Shown: positions 1-13,696, counted from the first letter of the stretch. The stretch: DNA of 64,000 nucleotides from Deinococcus metalli (GCF_014201805.1 NZ_JACHFK010000008.1:146865-210864); one strand, 5' to 3'. Translations and numbers: made by a program. The notes: generated by a model not told the origin, from the sequence alone.

Positions 1-1
1 G

Positions 2-526
2 GACGCGCAGAACATGTTCGCGCAGGGCCGCGGCGTGGTCTACCCGGCCGGCAGCTGGGACATCGGCACGTTCCGGCAGATGAACCCCAAGCTGGACATC
101 GGGGCCTTCCCGCCGTACTCCATCGACGGCAAGAAGTGCGTCATCGACGACCATCCGGACATCGGCATGGGCATCAACGCGGCCAGCAAGAACCAGGCAG
201 CGGCGCAGACCTTCCTGAACTGGGTGGCGTCCGACGCCTTCGCCACGCTGTACGCCAACGCCCTGCCGGGCTTCTTCCCGCTGGCGAACGTGAAGTACAC
301 GGTCAAGGACCCGGTCGCGCAGGAGTTCCTGAAGTGGCGCGGGCAGTGCGGCAAGAGCTTCCGCAGCTCGTACCAGATCCTGTCGCGCAACGCCAATCCG
401 AACAACGAGAACGACCTGTGGAACGTCTCCGCGCAGGTGCTCAACGGCTCCATGACGCCGCAGGCCGCCGGGGACATGGTGCAGAAGAACCTGGCGAGCT
501 GGTACGCGCCGCAGAAAGGCAAGTAA
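2..526 (+). CDS. Carbohydrate ABC transporter substrate-binding protein (C-terminal part)
   Basis: The frame is open from base 2, so the gene begins upstream of the window; 174 residues are visible. They look like the C-terminal lobe of a family 1 solute-binding protein: the stretch GRGVVYPAGSWDIGTFRQ resembles the segment where these proteins close over ligand, followed by a helical tail with FLNWVAS and a C-terminus rich in N and Q. Two MalF/MalG-type permeases follow 79 bp downstream, so it is the extracytoplasmic receptor of that importer. Ligand unknown; the two dehydrogenases downstream suggest a polyol or sugar derivative. Confidence 0.85.
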   Translation, partial: DAQNMFAQGRGVVYPAGSWDIGTFRQMNPKLDIGAFPPYSIDGKKCVIDDHPDIGMGINAASKNQAAAQTFLNWVASDAFATLYANALPGFFPLANVKYTVKDPVAQEFLKWRGQCGKSFRSSYQILSRNANPNNENDLWNVSAQVLNGSMTPQAAGDMVQKNLASWYAPQKGK

Positions 527-605
527 GCCCGTTCCCGGCAGGCCCAGTCCGGTGTCCTCCGGGCCGGGCCTGAACCTTACCGCGCGTTCTCCAGAGGTGC
601 CCTGA

Positions 606-1538
606 ATGACGTATCCCGCCCGCCGTGTCCGCCGGCCCTTTCCGTGGCACATCGTGGTGTTCCTGGCGCCGGCCGTGCTGATCTACACGGTGGTGATGAT
701 CTACCCGATCCTGTCGTCGCTGTGGCTGTCGCTGCGGGGGCAGGTGCCGGGCAGCCCGGAGCACTTCGTGGGGCTGGCGAACTACCAGCGGCTGCTGGGC
801 ACGGAGCTGTACGCGCAGCCGCTGTGGAACGCCGTGCGCAACAACGTGGTGTTCTTCGCCCTGCACATGCTGGTGCAGAACCCGGTGGGCCTGCTGCTGG
901 CGGTGCTGCTCAGTTTCCGGCTGCGCGGCTCGGCGCTGTACCGCACGCTGCTGTTCACACCGACCGTGCTGTCGGTGGTGATCATCGGCTTCGCGTGGAA
1001 ATTGATCCTGAACCCCGCGTGGGGCGTGCAGCGCTCGCTGCTGGAGCCGCTGCATCTGGGGGCTCTCGATCAGCCATGGCTGGGCCTGCCCGGCAGCGCC
1101 CTGCCGACCCTGGGATTGATCTCGGTGTGGCAGAACATCGGCATTCCCATGCTGCTGTTCCTCGCGGCGCTGGTGCGCATCCCGGAGGAGCTGTACGAGG
1201 CCGCGCGGCTGGACGGCGCGGGCGGGTGGCGGATCTTCCGCTCGATCCAGCTGCCGCTGATCCTGCCCACCGTGGGCATCGTCAGCGTGCTGACCTTCGT
1301 GGGGAACTTCAACGCGTTTGACCTGATCTATTCCGTGCAGGGCGCGCTGGCCGGGCCAAACTTCGCGTCGGACATCCTGGGCACGCTGTTCTACCGCACC
1401 TTCTTCGGATACCAGCTCCAGGCCGGTGATCCGTACATGGGCGCGGCCGTGGCAGGCGTGATGCTGCTGATCATCCTGACCGGGCTGCTGCTGTACCTCG
1501 TGACCGTGCAGCGCCGCCTGACCGAGGTGGAACTGTGA
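606..1538 (+). CDS. Carbohydrate ABC transporter permease, MalF/UgpA type
   Basis: A 310-residue inner-membrane permease with about six hydrophobic segments. The cytoplasmic EAA loop that docks on the ATPase is visible near residues 198-212 (LYEAARLDGAGGW). An AGAGGTG ribosome site lies ahead of the ATG at 606. The stop overlaps the next permease gene by four bases (GTGA), as usual for this paired-permease layout. Family membership is clear; the substrate is not. No nucleotide-binding subunit gene is present here, so a shared MalK/MsmX-type ATPase elsewhere probably energises it. Confidence 0.93.
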   Translation: MTYPARRVRRPFPWHIVVFLAPAVLIYTVVMIYPILSSLWLSLRGQVPGSPEHFVGLANYQRLLGTELYAQPLWNAVRNNVVFFALHMLVQNPVGLLLAVLLSFRLRGSALYRTLLFTPTVLSVVIIGFAWKLILNPAWGVQRSLLEPLHLGALDQPWLGLPGSALPTLGLISVWQNIGIPMLLFLAALVRIPEELYEAARLDGAGGWRIFRSIQLPLILPTVGIVSVLTFVGNFNAFDLIYSVQGALAGPNFASDILGTLFYRTFFGYQLQAGDPYMGAAVAGVMLLIILTGLLLYLVTVQRRLTEVEL

Positions 1539-2416
1539 CCGCGCCGGGCAATGTACGCGGCGCGGCGGCCACGCCGAGCGCCGAGAAACCCGTGGTGGGC
1601 CGCAGCACGCAGGTCTTCGCGCACCTGGGCCTGATCCTGTTCAGCGCGCTGGCCACGCTGCCCACGCTGCTGATCATCATGAACTCGTTCAAGGACCGCC
1701 TGAGCATCTTCTCGCACCCCTTCGCGCTGCCGACGCCCTCGACCTTCACGCTGGACGGCTACCACACCGTGGCGACCTCCGCGAACTTCGCGCTGTTCTT
1801 CCTGAACAGCCTCACCGTCACGGTCGGGTCGCTGCTGCTGATCGTCCTGACCAGCAGCATGGCGGCATTTGCCCTCAGCGAATACCGCTTCCGGCTGAAC
1901 ACCCTGACCGGCCTGTACCTCAGCATCGGCATCATGGTGCCGATCCGCCTGGGTACGGTGGGCATCCTGAACCTGATGGTGGACCTGCACCTCGTGAACA
2001 CGCTGTGGGCGCTGATCCTGGTGTACACCGCGCAGGGCATTCCGCTCGCGGTGTTCGTGCTCACCTCGTTCATGCGCGGCGTGCCCCGCGACCTGAAGGA
2101 GGCCGCCCGCATCGACGGGGCCAGCGAGTACCGCATCTACGGCCTGATCCTGCCGCTGATCCGCCCGGCGCTGGGCGCGGTCACGGCGATCTCGATGATT
2201 CCCATCTGGAACGACCTGTGGTTCCCGCTGATCCTCGCACCCGGCGAGAAGACCAAGACCGTCGTGCTGGGCGCGAGCGCGTTCCTGGGCCAGTTCGTGA
2301 ACGACTACAACGCCGTGCTGGCCGCGCTGACCCTGGCGATCGTGCCGGTCGTGATCCTGTACGTGGTGTTCTCCCGGCAGCTCGTGAGCGGCATCACCGG
2401 TGGAGCGCTGAAGTGA
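1535..2416 (+). CDS. Carbohydrate ABC transporter permease, MalG/UgpE type
   Basis: A 293-residue second permease, starting with GTG at 1535 inside the stop of the first permease. It has a basic N-terminal region, about six membrane spans, and the EAA loop near residues 188-202 (DLKEAARIDGASEYR). It pairs with the upstream permease to form the translocation channel. The N-terminal 20 residues, rich in A, P and R, are typical cytosolic leaders in Deinococcus. Co-transcription with the upstream genes and the downstream dehydrogenases is implied by overlaps and a 13 bp gap. Confidence 0.93.
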   Translation: MTAPGNVRGAAATPSAEKPVVGRSTQVFAHLGLILFSALATLPTLLIIMNSFKDRLSIFSHPFALPTPSTFTLDGYHTVATSANFALFFLNSLTVTVGSLLLIVLTSSMAAFALSEYRFRLNTLTGLYLSIGIMVPIRLGTVGILNLMVDLHLVNTLWALILVYTAQGIPLAVFVLTSFMRGVPRDLKEAARIDGASEYRIYGLILPLIRPALGAVTAISMIPIWNDLWFPLILAPGEKTKTVVLGASAFLGQFVNDYNAVLAALTLAIVPVVILYVVFSRQLVSGITGGALK

Positions 2417-2429
2417 CCGGAGCGTGGGC

Positions 2430-3401
2430 ATGAGGCGCGTCGGTCTGATCGGCACGGGCGTGATGGGCAGCGTGCACGCCCAGGCCTGGGCGCAGCGGCC
2501 CGGGGTGCTGGTCGCCGTATACACTCCGGACGAGCGCGCCCGCGCTTTCGCCGCCCAGCACGGCCTGCACGCGTCCCCGACCGTGGACGGGCTTCTGTCC
2601 GAGGTGGACGTGGTCGACCTGTGCACGCCGACCCCGACGCACGTCGACTACGCGGTGCAGGCCGCCCGCGCGGGCCGGCACGTGATCTGCGAGAAGCCCC
2701 TGGCCCGCACGCTGGACGACGCCGACCGCATGATCCAGGCGTGCCGGGAGGGCGGCGTGCGGCTGTTCGTGGCGCACGTCCTGCGCTTCTTCCCGCAGTA
2801 CCGGGCGGCGTGGGAACAGGTGCAGGCCGGGGCCATCGGCTCGCCCCGCGTGCTGCGCCTGGGCCGGCTGTCCTCGCCGCCGCCCGCCGGCAGCTGGCTG
2901 CTGGACGAGGCCCAGAGCGGCGGCGTGCCCCTCGACCTGCTGATCCATGACCTCGACTACGCCCGCTGGATCGCCGGGGAGGTGCGGAGTGTGTGCGCCG
3001 TGGAGGCCCGCCGGGGCAGCCGCGTGACGGTTCACGCCACGCTGACCCACGCGGGCGGCGCCGTCACCCTGGTCGAGGGCGGGTGGGCCGCGCCGCCCGG
3101 CGTGTTCCGCACGCATCTGGACATCGCCGGCACGGCGGGCGTGATCGAGTGGACGTCGGCCGCAGCGCCGCCTCTCCAGGCCCACGGCGTGGCCGCGCCG
3201 CCGCCCGAGCAGGACGGCGCCGCGCTGCCGGACCTGGGTGCGGACGATCCCTACGCCGCCGAACTGTGGCACGCCTACGACGCGCTGGAGAGCGGCACCC
3301 CGTTCCTGATCGAGCCGGGGGACGCCCGCGCGTCGCTGGCCGTGGCCCTCGCGGTGGGCCGCAGCATCCAGACCGGGCAGCCGGTGGGGGTGACCCCATG
3401 A
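2430..3401 (+). CDS. Gfo/Idh/MocA family oxidoreductase
   Basis: A 323-residue NAD(P)-dependent dehydrogenase. The N-terminal Rossmann motif GLIGTGVMGSVHAQAW lies at about residues 5-20, and the family's catalytic lysine motif CEKPLARTLDDA near residue 89. I chose the ATG at 2430 because GGAG sits seven bases before it; a GTG at 2424 would have almost no spacing. It overlaps the next dehydrogenase by four bases (ATGA). Being behind a sugar importer, it probably oxidises or isomerises the imported sugar or polyol; the substrate cannot be read from sequence. Confidence 0.9.
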   Translation: MRRVGLIGTGVMGSVHAQAWAQRPGVLVAVYTPDERARAFAAQHGLHASPTVDGLLSEVDVVDLCTPTPTHVDYAVQAARAGRHVICEKPLARTLDDADRMIQACREGGVRLFVAHVLRFFPQYRAAWEQVQAGAIGSPRVLRLGRLSSPPPAGSWLLDEAQSGGVPLDLLIHDLDYARWIAGEVRSVCAVEARRGSRVTVHATLTHAGGAVTLVEGGWAAPPGVFRTHLDIAGTAGVIEWTSAAAPPLQAHGVAAPPPEQDGAALPDLGADDPYAAELWHAYDALESGTPFLIEPGDARASLAVALAVGRSIQTGQPVGVTP

Positions 3402-4399
3402 CCCCCGTGCGGATCGCGCTGCTGGGCGTCGCGCATGTGCACGCGGACGGCTACGCGGCGTGGCTCACGGCCCAGCCGGACCTCGACATCGTCGGCTTCG
3501 CGGAGGACGATCCGGCCCTCGCTCAGGACTTCGCGGCGGGCACCGGTCTGCGGCACCGACCCCTCGCGGAGCTGCTGGAGTGGCGTCCGGACGGCGTGCT
3601 CGTGTGCAGCGAGACGGTCCATCACCTCCGCTACGTCGAGGCCGCCGCGCAGGCCGGTGCCCACGTGCTGTGCGAGAAGCCCATCGCCACGACCCTCGCG
3701 GACGCGCAGGCCCTGCTGGATGCGTGTGCGCAAGCTGGCGTGACCGTCCACGCCGCGTTCCCGGTGCGCTATTCGCCCGCCGTGCAGAGCCTGCGAGCGC
3801 AGTTGCGGGCGGGGCAGCTCGGCGCGCCGCTCGCGTACAGCGGCGTGAACCACTCCGTCGCGCCGGACCACGAGCGCGCGTGGTTCAGCGACCCCGCCCT
3901 GGCCGGGGGCGGTGCGGGCATGGACCACATCATCCACATCGCTGATCTGCTGCACCACTTCGGCGAGCGCGTGCAGGGCGTCCGGGCGCAGCTGCGCTCC
4001 GTGCCCGAGTGGACGGTGCCGGGCCACGAACACGCGGACGCCGCCGGACTGGTCACGCTGACCCTGGTGTCGGGCGCGGTCGCCACCATCGACTGTTCGT
4101 GGAGCCGGCCGCGCACGTACCCGCGCTGGGGTCACCTCAAGCTCGATGTGACCGGCACCGCCGGCCTGCGCTCGCTGGACGCCTTTGCCGAGCACCTGCA
4201 CGTGACGAACGCGCGCGGGCGGCAGTGGGCCGGCTTCGGCCCCGACCTGAACGCCGCCATGCTGCGCGAGTTCGTGGGCGTGTGCCGGGGCCACGTCCCG
4301 ACCCTCCTCGCCAGCGGTCAGGAGGGCCTGGACGCGCTGGCCGTCGTCCTGGCCGCGTACGACGCCAGCCGTAGCGGGCAGGCCGTCACGCTGCCCTGA
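3398..4399 (+). CDS. Gfo/Idh/MocA family oxidoreductase, second copy
   Basis: A 333-residue paralogue of the preceding dehydrogenase. The N-terminal nucleotide fold starts VRIALLGVAHVHADGY, where the usual GxGxxG is degenerate (LGVAHVHADG), as in the inositol dehydrogenase-like branch that carries a histidine there. The lysine motif CEKPIATTLADA is near residue 90, and HVTNARG and GPDLN follow toward the C-terminus. The start at 3398 is fixed by the ATGA overlap with the upstream stop; a longer upstream frame is open but lies inside that gene. It probably acts on the same pathway as its neighbour. Confidence 0.9.
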   Translation: MTPVRIALLGVAHVHADGYAAWLTAQPDLDIVGFAEDDPALAQDFAAGTGLRHRPLAELLEWRPDGVLVCSETVHHLRYVEAAAQAGAHVLCEKPIATTLADAQALLDACAQAGVTVHAAFPVRYSPAVQSLRAQLRAGQLGAPLAYSGVNHSVAPDHERAWFSDPALAGGGAGMDHIIHIADLLHHFGERVQGVRAQLRSVPEWTVPGHEHADAAGLVTLTLVSGAVATIDCSWSRPRTYPRWGHLKLDVTGTAGLRSLDAFAEHLHVTNARGRQWAGFGPDLNAAMLREFVGVCRGHVPTLLASGQEGLDALAVVLAAYDASRSGQAVTLP

Positions 4400-4408
4400 G
4401 CCCTCGCG

Positions 4409-4780
4409 TCAGGTCTGATCCTCTTTCTCCCGCCGGCTCACCGTGCCGGTGAACAGCGCGAGCAGGTCACCCTCCTCGCCGTTGCGGATCTCGACGCGGT
4501 ATGTGGCGAGCGTCCGGCCCACACGCTCGGGCGTGGCGGTCGCCACGAGCACGTCGCCGGGGCGCGCGGCGCGGAAGAAGCTCAGGTGGGTCTCAATCGC
4601 CACGGCCTGCGCGTGCAGGTTGCTGATGACCGCGAAGGCCTCGTCGGCCACGCTGAAGATCAGGCCGCCGTGCGCCGTGCCGTGCATGTTCACACCCGCG
4701 TCCGTCACGGGGACGGTCACGCGGGTACGCTCGGGGGCGGCTTCCAGCACACTCAGGCCCAGGGTGTCGGCGTACGCCAT
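4409..4780 (-). CDS. PaaI-family hotdog-fold thioesterase
   Basis: A 123-residue single hotdog domain. The motif NMHGTAHGGLIFSVADEAFA (about residues 30-49) matches the PaaI/HGG signature, with the helix-borne acidic residue used to activate water. Such enzymes hydrolyse aromatic or acyl-CoA thioesters. The length is normal for the family. It converges tail-to-tail with the dehydrogenase operon with only 9 bp between stops and lies just downstream of the MerR gene on the same strand, though 37 bp separate them. The CoA substrate cannot be assigned. Confidence 0.85.
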   Translation of the reverse strand: MAYADTLGLSVLEAAPERTRVTVPVTDAGVNMHGTAHGGLIFSVADEAFAVISNLHAQAVAIETHLSFFRAARPGDVLVATATPERVGRTLATYRVEIRNGEEGDLLALFTGTVSRREKEDQT

Positions 4781-4817
4781 ACGTCAGGGTAGGGCAGCCG
4801 GGCGTGCGCCGGGCGGG

Positions 4818-5672
4818 TCAGGTCGCGCTCGGCGTGTACGGCCACGCGACCTCGCCGGCGGGGTCGTCCGGCCCGGCGCCGTCCCACGCGTAGGGGTAGA
4901 CCTCGCGGCACGTCAGGGGGCTGCGGCCGCCGTGGGCGTCGGCGTAGGCGCCGGTCGCGTCGAAGGCTTCCAGGATGGTGGGGAACTCGAACTGCCGCCG
5001 CGTGACGGTCACGTAGGCCTCGTGGTGCGCGGCCTCCTCGCGCAGGGTGATGTCGCCGGTGGGGGTCAGCGCCCCGGTGTAGGGAACGCACACCTCGACG
5101 GGGCCGTCGCTGTCGGCCGTCACGGCGCCGTGATAGATCACGAAGGGTGCTCCGGCCACCACGGCGCCCTGCGCGGGAATGAACCCGATCAGTCGGCCGA
5201 TGCTGGGCGGCAGGAAGCCGTCGAGTTCCGGCTGGAACACCCGGCGCTGGATGGTGGCGAGCTGGCGGGTGGGGAGGTCGCGGGTGTGCACGGTAAAGGT
5301 CTCCTGCATGGTGGCTCCTTCCAGGGTGTTCAGGACGTACTGGGCGAGGGCGCGGTGCTGGCCGTGCTGGCGCTCGGCGCCCTCCCAGTACCCGCGGATC
5401 AGGGTGGGGCGGGCGCCGGCCGGGGCGTCCAGCACACTGCGGATGGTGCTGAGCGGCATGTCCAGCTGCCGCAGCAGGCCGATCACGCGGGCGGTGCCCA
5501 GCTGGTCCGGGTGGTAGTGGCGGTAACCGGTCTGGGCGTCCACGTGGGCGGGCGGCAGCAGGCCCAGGTCGTCGTACAGGCGCAGCGCCTTGAGGCTCAG
5601 GCGGGTGGCCTGCGCGAAGGCTCCGATGCCCATCAGGGCGGCGGTGGGAGAGGGCGGCGTGGGCTGGGTCAT
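4818..5672 (-). CDS. MerR-family regulator with C-terminal effector-binding domain
   Basis: A 284-residue regulator. Residues about 15-85 form a MerR winged helix (MGIGAFAQATRLSLKALRLY, then LLPPAHVDAQTGYRHY), followed by a linker helix and a GyrI/BmrR-like ligand-binding domain from about residue 125. This is the layout of BmrR-type multidrug sensors, which activate promoters with overlong spacers. It is divergent from the glycerophosphodiesterase gene with a 104 bp intergenic region; whether it controls that gene, itself or the thioesterase is unknown. No metal-binding cysteines of the MerR/CueR type are seen. Confidence 0.88.
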   Translation of the reverse strand: MTQPTPPSPTAALMGIGAFAQATRLSLKALRLYDDLGLLPPAHVDAQTGYRHYHPDQLGTARVIGLLRQLDMPLSTIRSVLDAPAGARPTLIRGYWEGAERQHGQHRALAQYVLNTLEGATMQETFTVHTRDLPTRQLATIQRRVFQPELDGFLPPSIGRLIGFIPAQGAVVAGAPFVIYHGAVTADSDGPVEVCVPYTGALTPTGDITLREEAAHHEAYVTVTRRQFEFPTILEAFDATGAYADAHGGRSPLTCREVYPYAWDGAGPDDPAGEVAWPYTPSAT

Positions 5673-5764
5673 GGGCGGGCCTCCGGAGGTGGGTCCAGCA
5701 TGGGGGCTGCCCCAGGGGCAGGGTCAAGGGGGCGCGCTCCGGCACCGCGGCGGGGCGACTTCGC

Positions 5765-5770
5765 TACTCT
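5765..5770 (+). promoter_or_regulatory. Leaderless -10 element of the glycerophosphodiesterase gene
   Basis: TACTCT lies exactly six bases before the ATG at 5777 and no Shine-Dalgarno sequence intervenes. This is the TANNNT arrangement reported for leaderless mRNAs in Deinococcus. Transcription would begin at or next to the A of the start codon. Confidence 0.55.
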
Positions 5771-5776
5771 GCACCC

Positions 5777-6457
5777 ATGACCCCTCTGCTCCTCGGCCAC
5801 CGGGGCACTCCCCGGCTTCACCGCGAGAACACCCTGGCGGGCTTTCAGGCGGCCCTGGACGCCGGTCTGGACGGCGTGGAGCTGGACGTGCGGCGCCTGG
5901 CCGACGGCACGCTGGTCATCCACCATGACGAGGCGCTGCCCGACGGGCGCCTGTTGCCGTTCCTGACCCTGGACGAGCTGCCGGCCGAGGTGCCCACCCT
6001 GGACGCCGCGCTGGCGTGGGCGGCCGACACGGGCGCGTACGTGAACGTGGAACTCAAGTACGAGTCCGCGCGGCCGGACGACCGGGTGCCGCGCTCGCTG
6101 GACGCCATCCGCGCGCACGGCCTGGCCCGGCACGTGATCCTGAGCTCCTTCAATCCGCTGGTGCTGGTGGCCGCCCGGCAGGCCGCCCCGGACATCGAGC
6201 GCGGCTTCCTGTACCACAAGACCTACGCCCGCGGGCCGCTGGACGCGGTGCCGCTCGCCATGCGCGCCGCCGACTGCGTGGCGCTGCACCCGCACCACTC
6301 GCTGATCGACGCGGCGCTGATGACGCGCGCGCAGCGCCGGGGCTGGCGCGTGAACACCTGGACCGTCAACGAGCCGGCGGACGTCGCGCGCCTGACACAG
6401 CTGGGCGTGAGCGCCCTGATCGGGGACCTGCCTGACGTGCTCCTGACCGCGCGCTGA
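5777..6457 (+). CDS. ugpQ: Glycerophosphodiester phosphodiesterase
   Basis: A 226-residue GDPD-family enzyme that hydrolyses glycerophosphodiesters to sn-glycerol 3-phosphate and an alcohol. The N-terminus shows the catalytic and metal-binding pattern GHRG (residues 6-9), ENTLAGFQAALDAG, GVELDVRRLADG and VIHHDE in the order expected for the TIM-barrel family. There is no signal peptide, so it is cytosolic. It stands 87 bp upstream of an UgpB-like binding protein with two permeases, which fits import of glycerophosphodiesters followed by intracellular cleavage. The gene symbol is by analogy with E. coli. Confidence 0.88.
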   Translation: MTPLLLGHRGTPRLHRENTLAGFQAALDAGLDGVELDVRRLADGTLVIHHDEALPDGRLLPFLTLDELPAEVPTLDAALAWAADTGAYVNVELKYESARPDDRVPRSLDAIRAHGLARHVILSSFNPLVLVAARQAAPDIERGFLYHKTYARGPLDAVPLAMRAADCVALHPHHSLIDAALMTRAQRRGWRVNTWTVNEPADVARLTQLGVSALIGDLPDVLLTAR

Positions 6458-6505
6458 CACCTCCGTGGCACGACGCCATAAGCCCCTGGATGCCGTCCCA
6501 GACGC

Positions 6506-6537
6506 TTGACAAGCCCATGATTGTGGGCGCTTACTGT
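6506..6537 (+). promoter_or_regulatory. Promoter with internal dyad upstream of the UgpB-like gene
   Basis: TTGACA occupies 6506-6511 and TACTGT 6532-6537. The 20 bp spacer is long; an alternative -10 CTTACT at 6530-6535 gives 18 bp. Between them lies an inverted repeat GCCCA (6513-6517) / TGGGC (6524-6528), a likely operator. The ATG at 6545 follows seven bases after TACTGT with no ribosome site, so the mRNA may be leaderless. The regulator is unknown. Confidence 0.55.
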
Positions 6538-6544
6538 GATTCCC

Positions 6545-7828
<1,284 letters not shown>

Positions 7829-7943
7829 GACTGACTACCTTGGATTCCGTCCCTGTGTCGGAATCCATTGGCTTCCTGCTCGAAACGCGCGGCTCGCCTT
7901 CCCTGTCCGGGGGGCGGGCCGCACGTGAATTCCCCGCTTCCCT

Positions 7944-7966
7944 GGAGGTTCCATGAGGCTGTTCCC

Positions 7967-7973
<7 letters not shown>
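7944..7973 (+). promoter_or_regulatory. Ribosome site and six-codon mini-ORF ahead of the UgpA-like gene
   Basis: GGAGG at 7944-7948 is ideally placed (four bases) for the ATG at 7953, which opens a six-codon frame (MRLFPC) ending with TGA at 7971-7973. The permease GTG at 7967 lies inside this mini-ORF in another frame. The arrangement suggests that ribosomes load on the mini-ORF and reinitiate at the permease start. If this is wrong, the permease starts further upstream, for example at GTG 7925. Confidence 0.4.
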
Positions 7974-9768
<1,795 letters not shown>

Positions 9769-9858
9769 TCAGAGTCCCGTCACGCCAGCCTGACAGACTC
9801 GGGTTCTCTTCACAGGCGAGCACTCAGGATGCAGGGCTCGTTCTCACCCATCAAGTCA

Positions 9859-9899
9859 GAGGCCGCGCCGCCCGGTGTTCCCCCGGATGGCGCGGCCTC
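9859..9899. terminator. Bidirectional hairpin terminator between ugpE and copA
   Basis: The arms GAGGCCGCGCC (9859-9869) and GGCGCGGCCTC (9889-9899) are a perfect 11 bp inverted repeat with a 19-base loop, lying between two convergent genes. There is no strong T-run on either side, so it may be only partly rho-independent. Confidence 0.6.
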
Positions 9900-9912
9900 A
9901 CTGTGGAGGGCG

Positions 9913-12417
<2,505 letters not shown>

Positions 12418-12427
12418 GGCCCTCCCG

Positions 12428-12444
12428 ATCCCCCCTGGGGGGAT
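12428..12444. promoter_or_regulatory. CsoR-type operator of copA
   Basis: ATCCCCCC-T-GGGGGGAT is a perfect 17 bp palindrome just upstream of the copA start. Operators of CsoR-family repressors typically are C-tract/G-tract dyads of this kind. On the minus strand the half-site ATATCC overlaps a plausible -10 region, so binding would block copA transcription. Confidence 0.7.
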
Positions 12445-12511
12445 ATGGCTCCAGGCTAGCGCCCATTGACTGACCAGATCAAGCAGGGCGTTGAGCGTTC
12501 GTCCATAGTCG

Positions 12512-12539
12512 TTGACAATCCCCAGGGGGAGGGTCTAGC
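12512..12539 (+). promoter_or_regulatory. copZ promoter with embedded CsoR-type operator
   Basis: TTGACA (12512-12517) and TCTAGC (12534-12539) form a -35/-10 pair with a 16 bp spacer. The spacer holds ATCCCCAGGGGGA (12518-12530), a near-perfect dyad resembling the copA operator. A repressor here would occlude RNA polymerase for copZ-DUF305-csoR. Confidence 0.65.
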
Positions 12540-12547
12540 CTCCGGTC

Positions 12548-12769
12548 ATGACGACCCAGACCCCCACCACCGAACTGACCATCACCGGCATGAGCTGCGG
12601 CCACTGCGTGAAAGCTGTCGAGGGCGCCCTGAAGGCCGTGCCCGGCGTGCAGGCCGTCAGTGTCGACCTTCCGGGCGGCCGGGCCACCGTCCAGGGCGAC
12701 GCGGACCCGCAGGCCATGCTCGCCGCCGTGAGCGAGGAAGGCTACGCGGCGCAGGTCGCCGGCGCATGA
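12548..12769 (+). CDS. copZ: Copper chaperone CopZ (single HMA domain)
   Basis: A 73-residue protein consisting only of a heavy-metal-associated domain with the Cu(I)-binding motif GMSCGHC at residues 14-20 and a conserved VSVDLPGG strand. Such chaperones hand cytosolic Cu(I) to CopA. The ATG follows the promoter core within nine bases, so the transcript is nearly leaderless. Its stop overlaps the next gene by four bases (ATGA), which couples it to the DUF305 gene. The ferredoxin-like fold length is standard for the family. Confidence 0.93.
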   Translation: MTTQTPTTELTITGMSCGHCVKAVEGALKAVPGVQAVSVDLPGGRATVQGDADPQAMLAAVSEEGYAAQVAGA

Positions 12770-13353
12770 ACCGGGCCCTGGTTCTGACCCTGCTGCTGAC
12801 CGGCGCGGCCCTGGCGGGCGGGGGCGGCGCACCCATGTCCGGCATGGACCACTCGGTTCAGGGCATGGCGCAGATGTCGATGGCCGCCGATATGCAGGCC
12901 ATGGGCGAGCGCATGACGGCCGAACTCCAGCCCCTGAGCGGCCGCGCCTTCGACATCCGTTTCGCGCAGCTCATGGCCGACCACCACCAGATGGCCGTGG
13001 ACATGGCGCGCGTGGAGGTCGCGGGGGGCACCGATCCCCGCGTGAAGGCCGCCGCGCAGACCATCATCACGGCGCAGCAGCGCGAGATCGCCGTCATGCA
13101 GGGCTGGCTGCGGGCCTGGACCGGCCAGGAGTACGCGCCCCGGGGCATGGGCAAGCTGATGGAGATCATGGGCAGCACCGACCGCTGGTTCCTGACCGGC
13201 ATGATTCCGCACCACCGCGGCGCCGTCGAGATGGCGCGGCTGGCGCCCACCCACACGGCCGACGCGCAGGTGCGCGCCCTGGCGGCCGACATCGTCCGGA
13301 CGCAGACGACCGAGATCGCCCGCTTCACGGCGTGGCTCGCGGCCCGGCCGTGA
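12766..13353 (+). CDS. Secreted DUF305 protein, putative copper-binding
   Basis: A 195-residue protein with an N-terminal Sec signal (MNRALVLTLLLTGAALAGGG), a Met/His-rich stretch (MSGMDHSVQGMAQMSMAADM) and a DUF305 four-helix domain with paired histidines in LMADHHQMAVDMARVE and MIPHHRGAVEMARLA. DUF305 proteins such as cyanobacterial CopM bind copper outside the cytosol. Its place between copZ and csoR, overlapping both, supports extracytoplasmic copper sequestration. The DUF305 call is firm; metal specificity is an inference. Confidence 0.85.
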   Translation: MNRALVLTLLLTGAALAGGGGAPMSGMDHSVQGMAQMSMAADMQAMGERMTAELQPLSGRAFDIRFAQLMADHHQMAVDMARVEVAGGTDPRVKAAAQTIITAQQREIAVMQGWLRAWTGQEYAPRGMGKLMEIMGSTDRWFLTGMIPHHRGAVEMARLAPTHTADAQVRALAADIVRTQTTEIARFTAWLAARP

Positions 13354-13661
13354 CCGCGGACGCCGCGCCGCACTGCCACGTCGAGGGCAAACTGTGTATG
13401 CCCGAGGACGCCCGCAAGCGCGCCAGTCGCCGCCTGAGCATCGCGCGCGGGCACCTGGAGAGCATCGTCCGCATGCTGGACGCCCCGGACGTGTACTGCG
13501 TGGACGTCCTGCGGCAGATCAAGGCCGTGCAGGGCGCCCTGAGCGGCGCGACCGAGGTGGTGCTGCGCGGGCATCTGGAGGCGCACGTCGCCACCGCCCA
13601 CGAGCGCGGCGACACGGTGGAGATCGTCGAGGAACTCATGGAGGCGCTCAAGTATGCGTGA
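13350..13661 (+). CDS. csoR: CsoR-family metal-sensing repressor with C-H-H ligand set
   Basis: A 103-residue all-helical repressor (DUF156). The GTG at 13350 overlaps the DUF305 stop (GTGA). Reading from the conserved cysteine in VYCVDVL, a histidine lies 25 residues on and another 29 on (GHLEAH), so the ligand set is Cys-His-His, not the Cys-His-Cys of Mycobacterium CsoR. I recall the same substitution in CsoR of Thermus thermophilus, a relative that senses Cu(I) and several other metals. An extra His/Cys-rich N-terminus (PHCHVEGKLC) may contribute ligands. It probably represses copA and its own operon. Confidence 0.88.
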   Translation: MTADAAPHCHVEGKLCMPEDARKRASRRLSIARGHLESIVRMLDAPDVYCVDVLRQIKAVQGALSGATEVVLRGHLEAHVATAHERGDTVEIVEELMEALKYA

Positions 13662-13665
13662 CGGC

Positions 13666-13696
13666 GGTGAGGTCGGGCAGCGTGTCCGACCTCACC
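13666..13696 (+). terminator. Hairpin after csoR
   Basis: GGTGAGGTCGG (13666-13676) and CCGACCTCACC (13686-13696) form a perfect 11 bp stem with a 9-base loop directly after the csoR stop. No clear T-run follows. Confidence 0.65.

Noticed and set aside
2424..2429. GTG 2424 as the start of the first Gfo/Idh/MocA gene
   Set aside because: GGAG lies one base before it; ATG 2430 has proper spacing.
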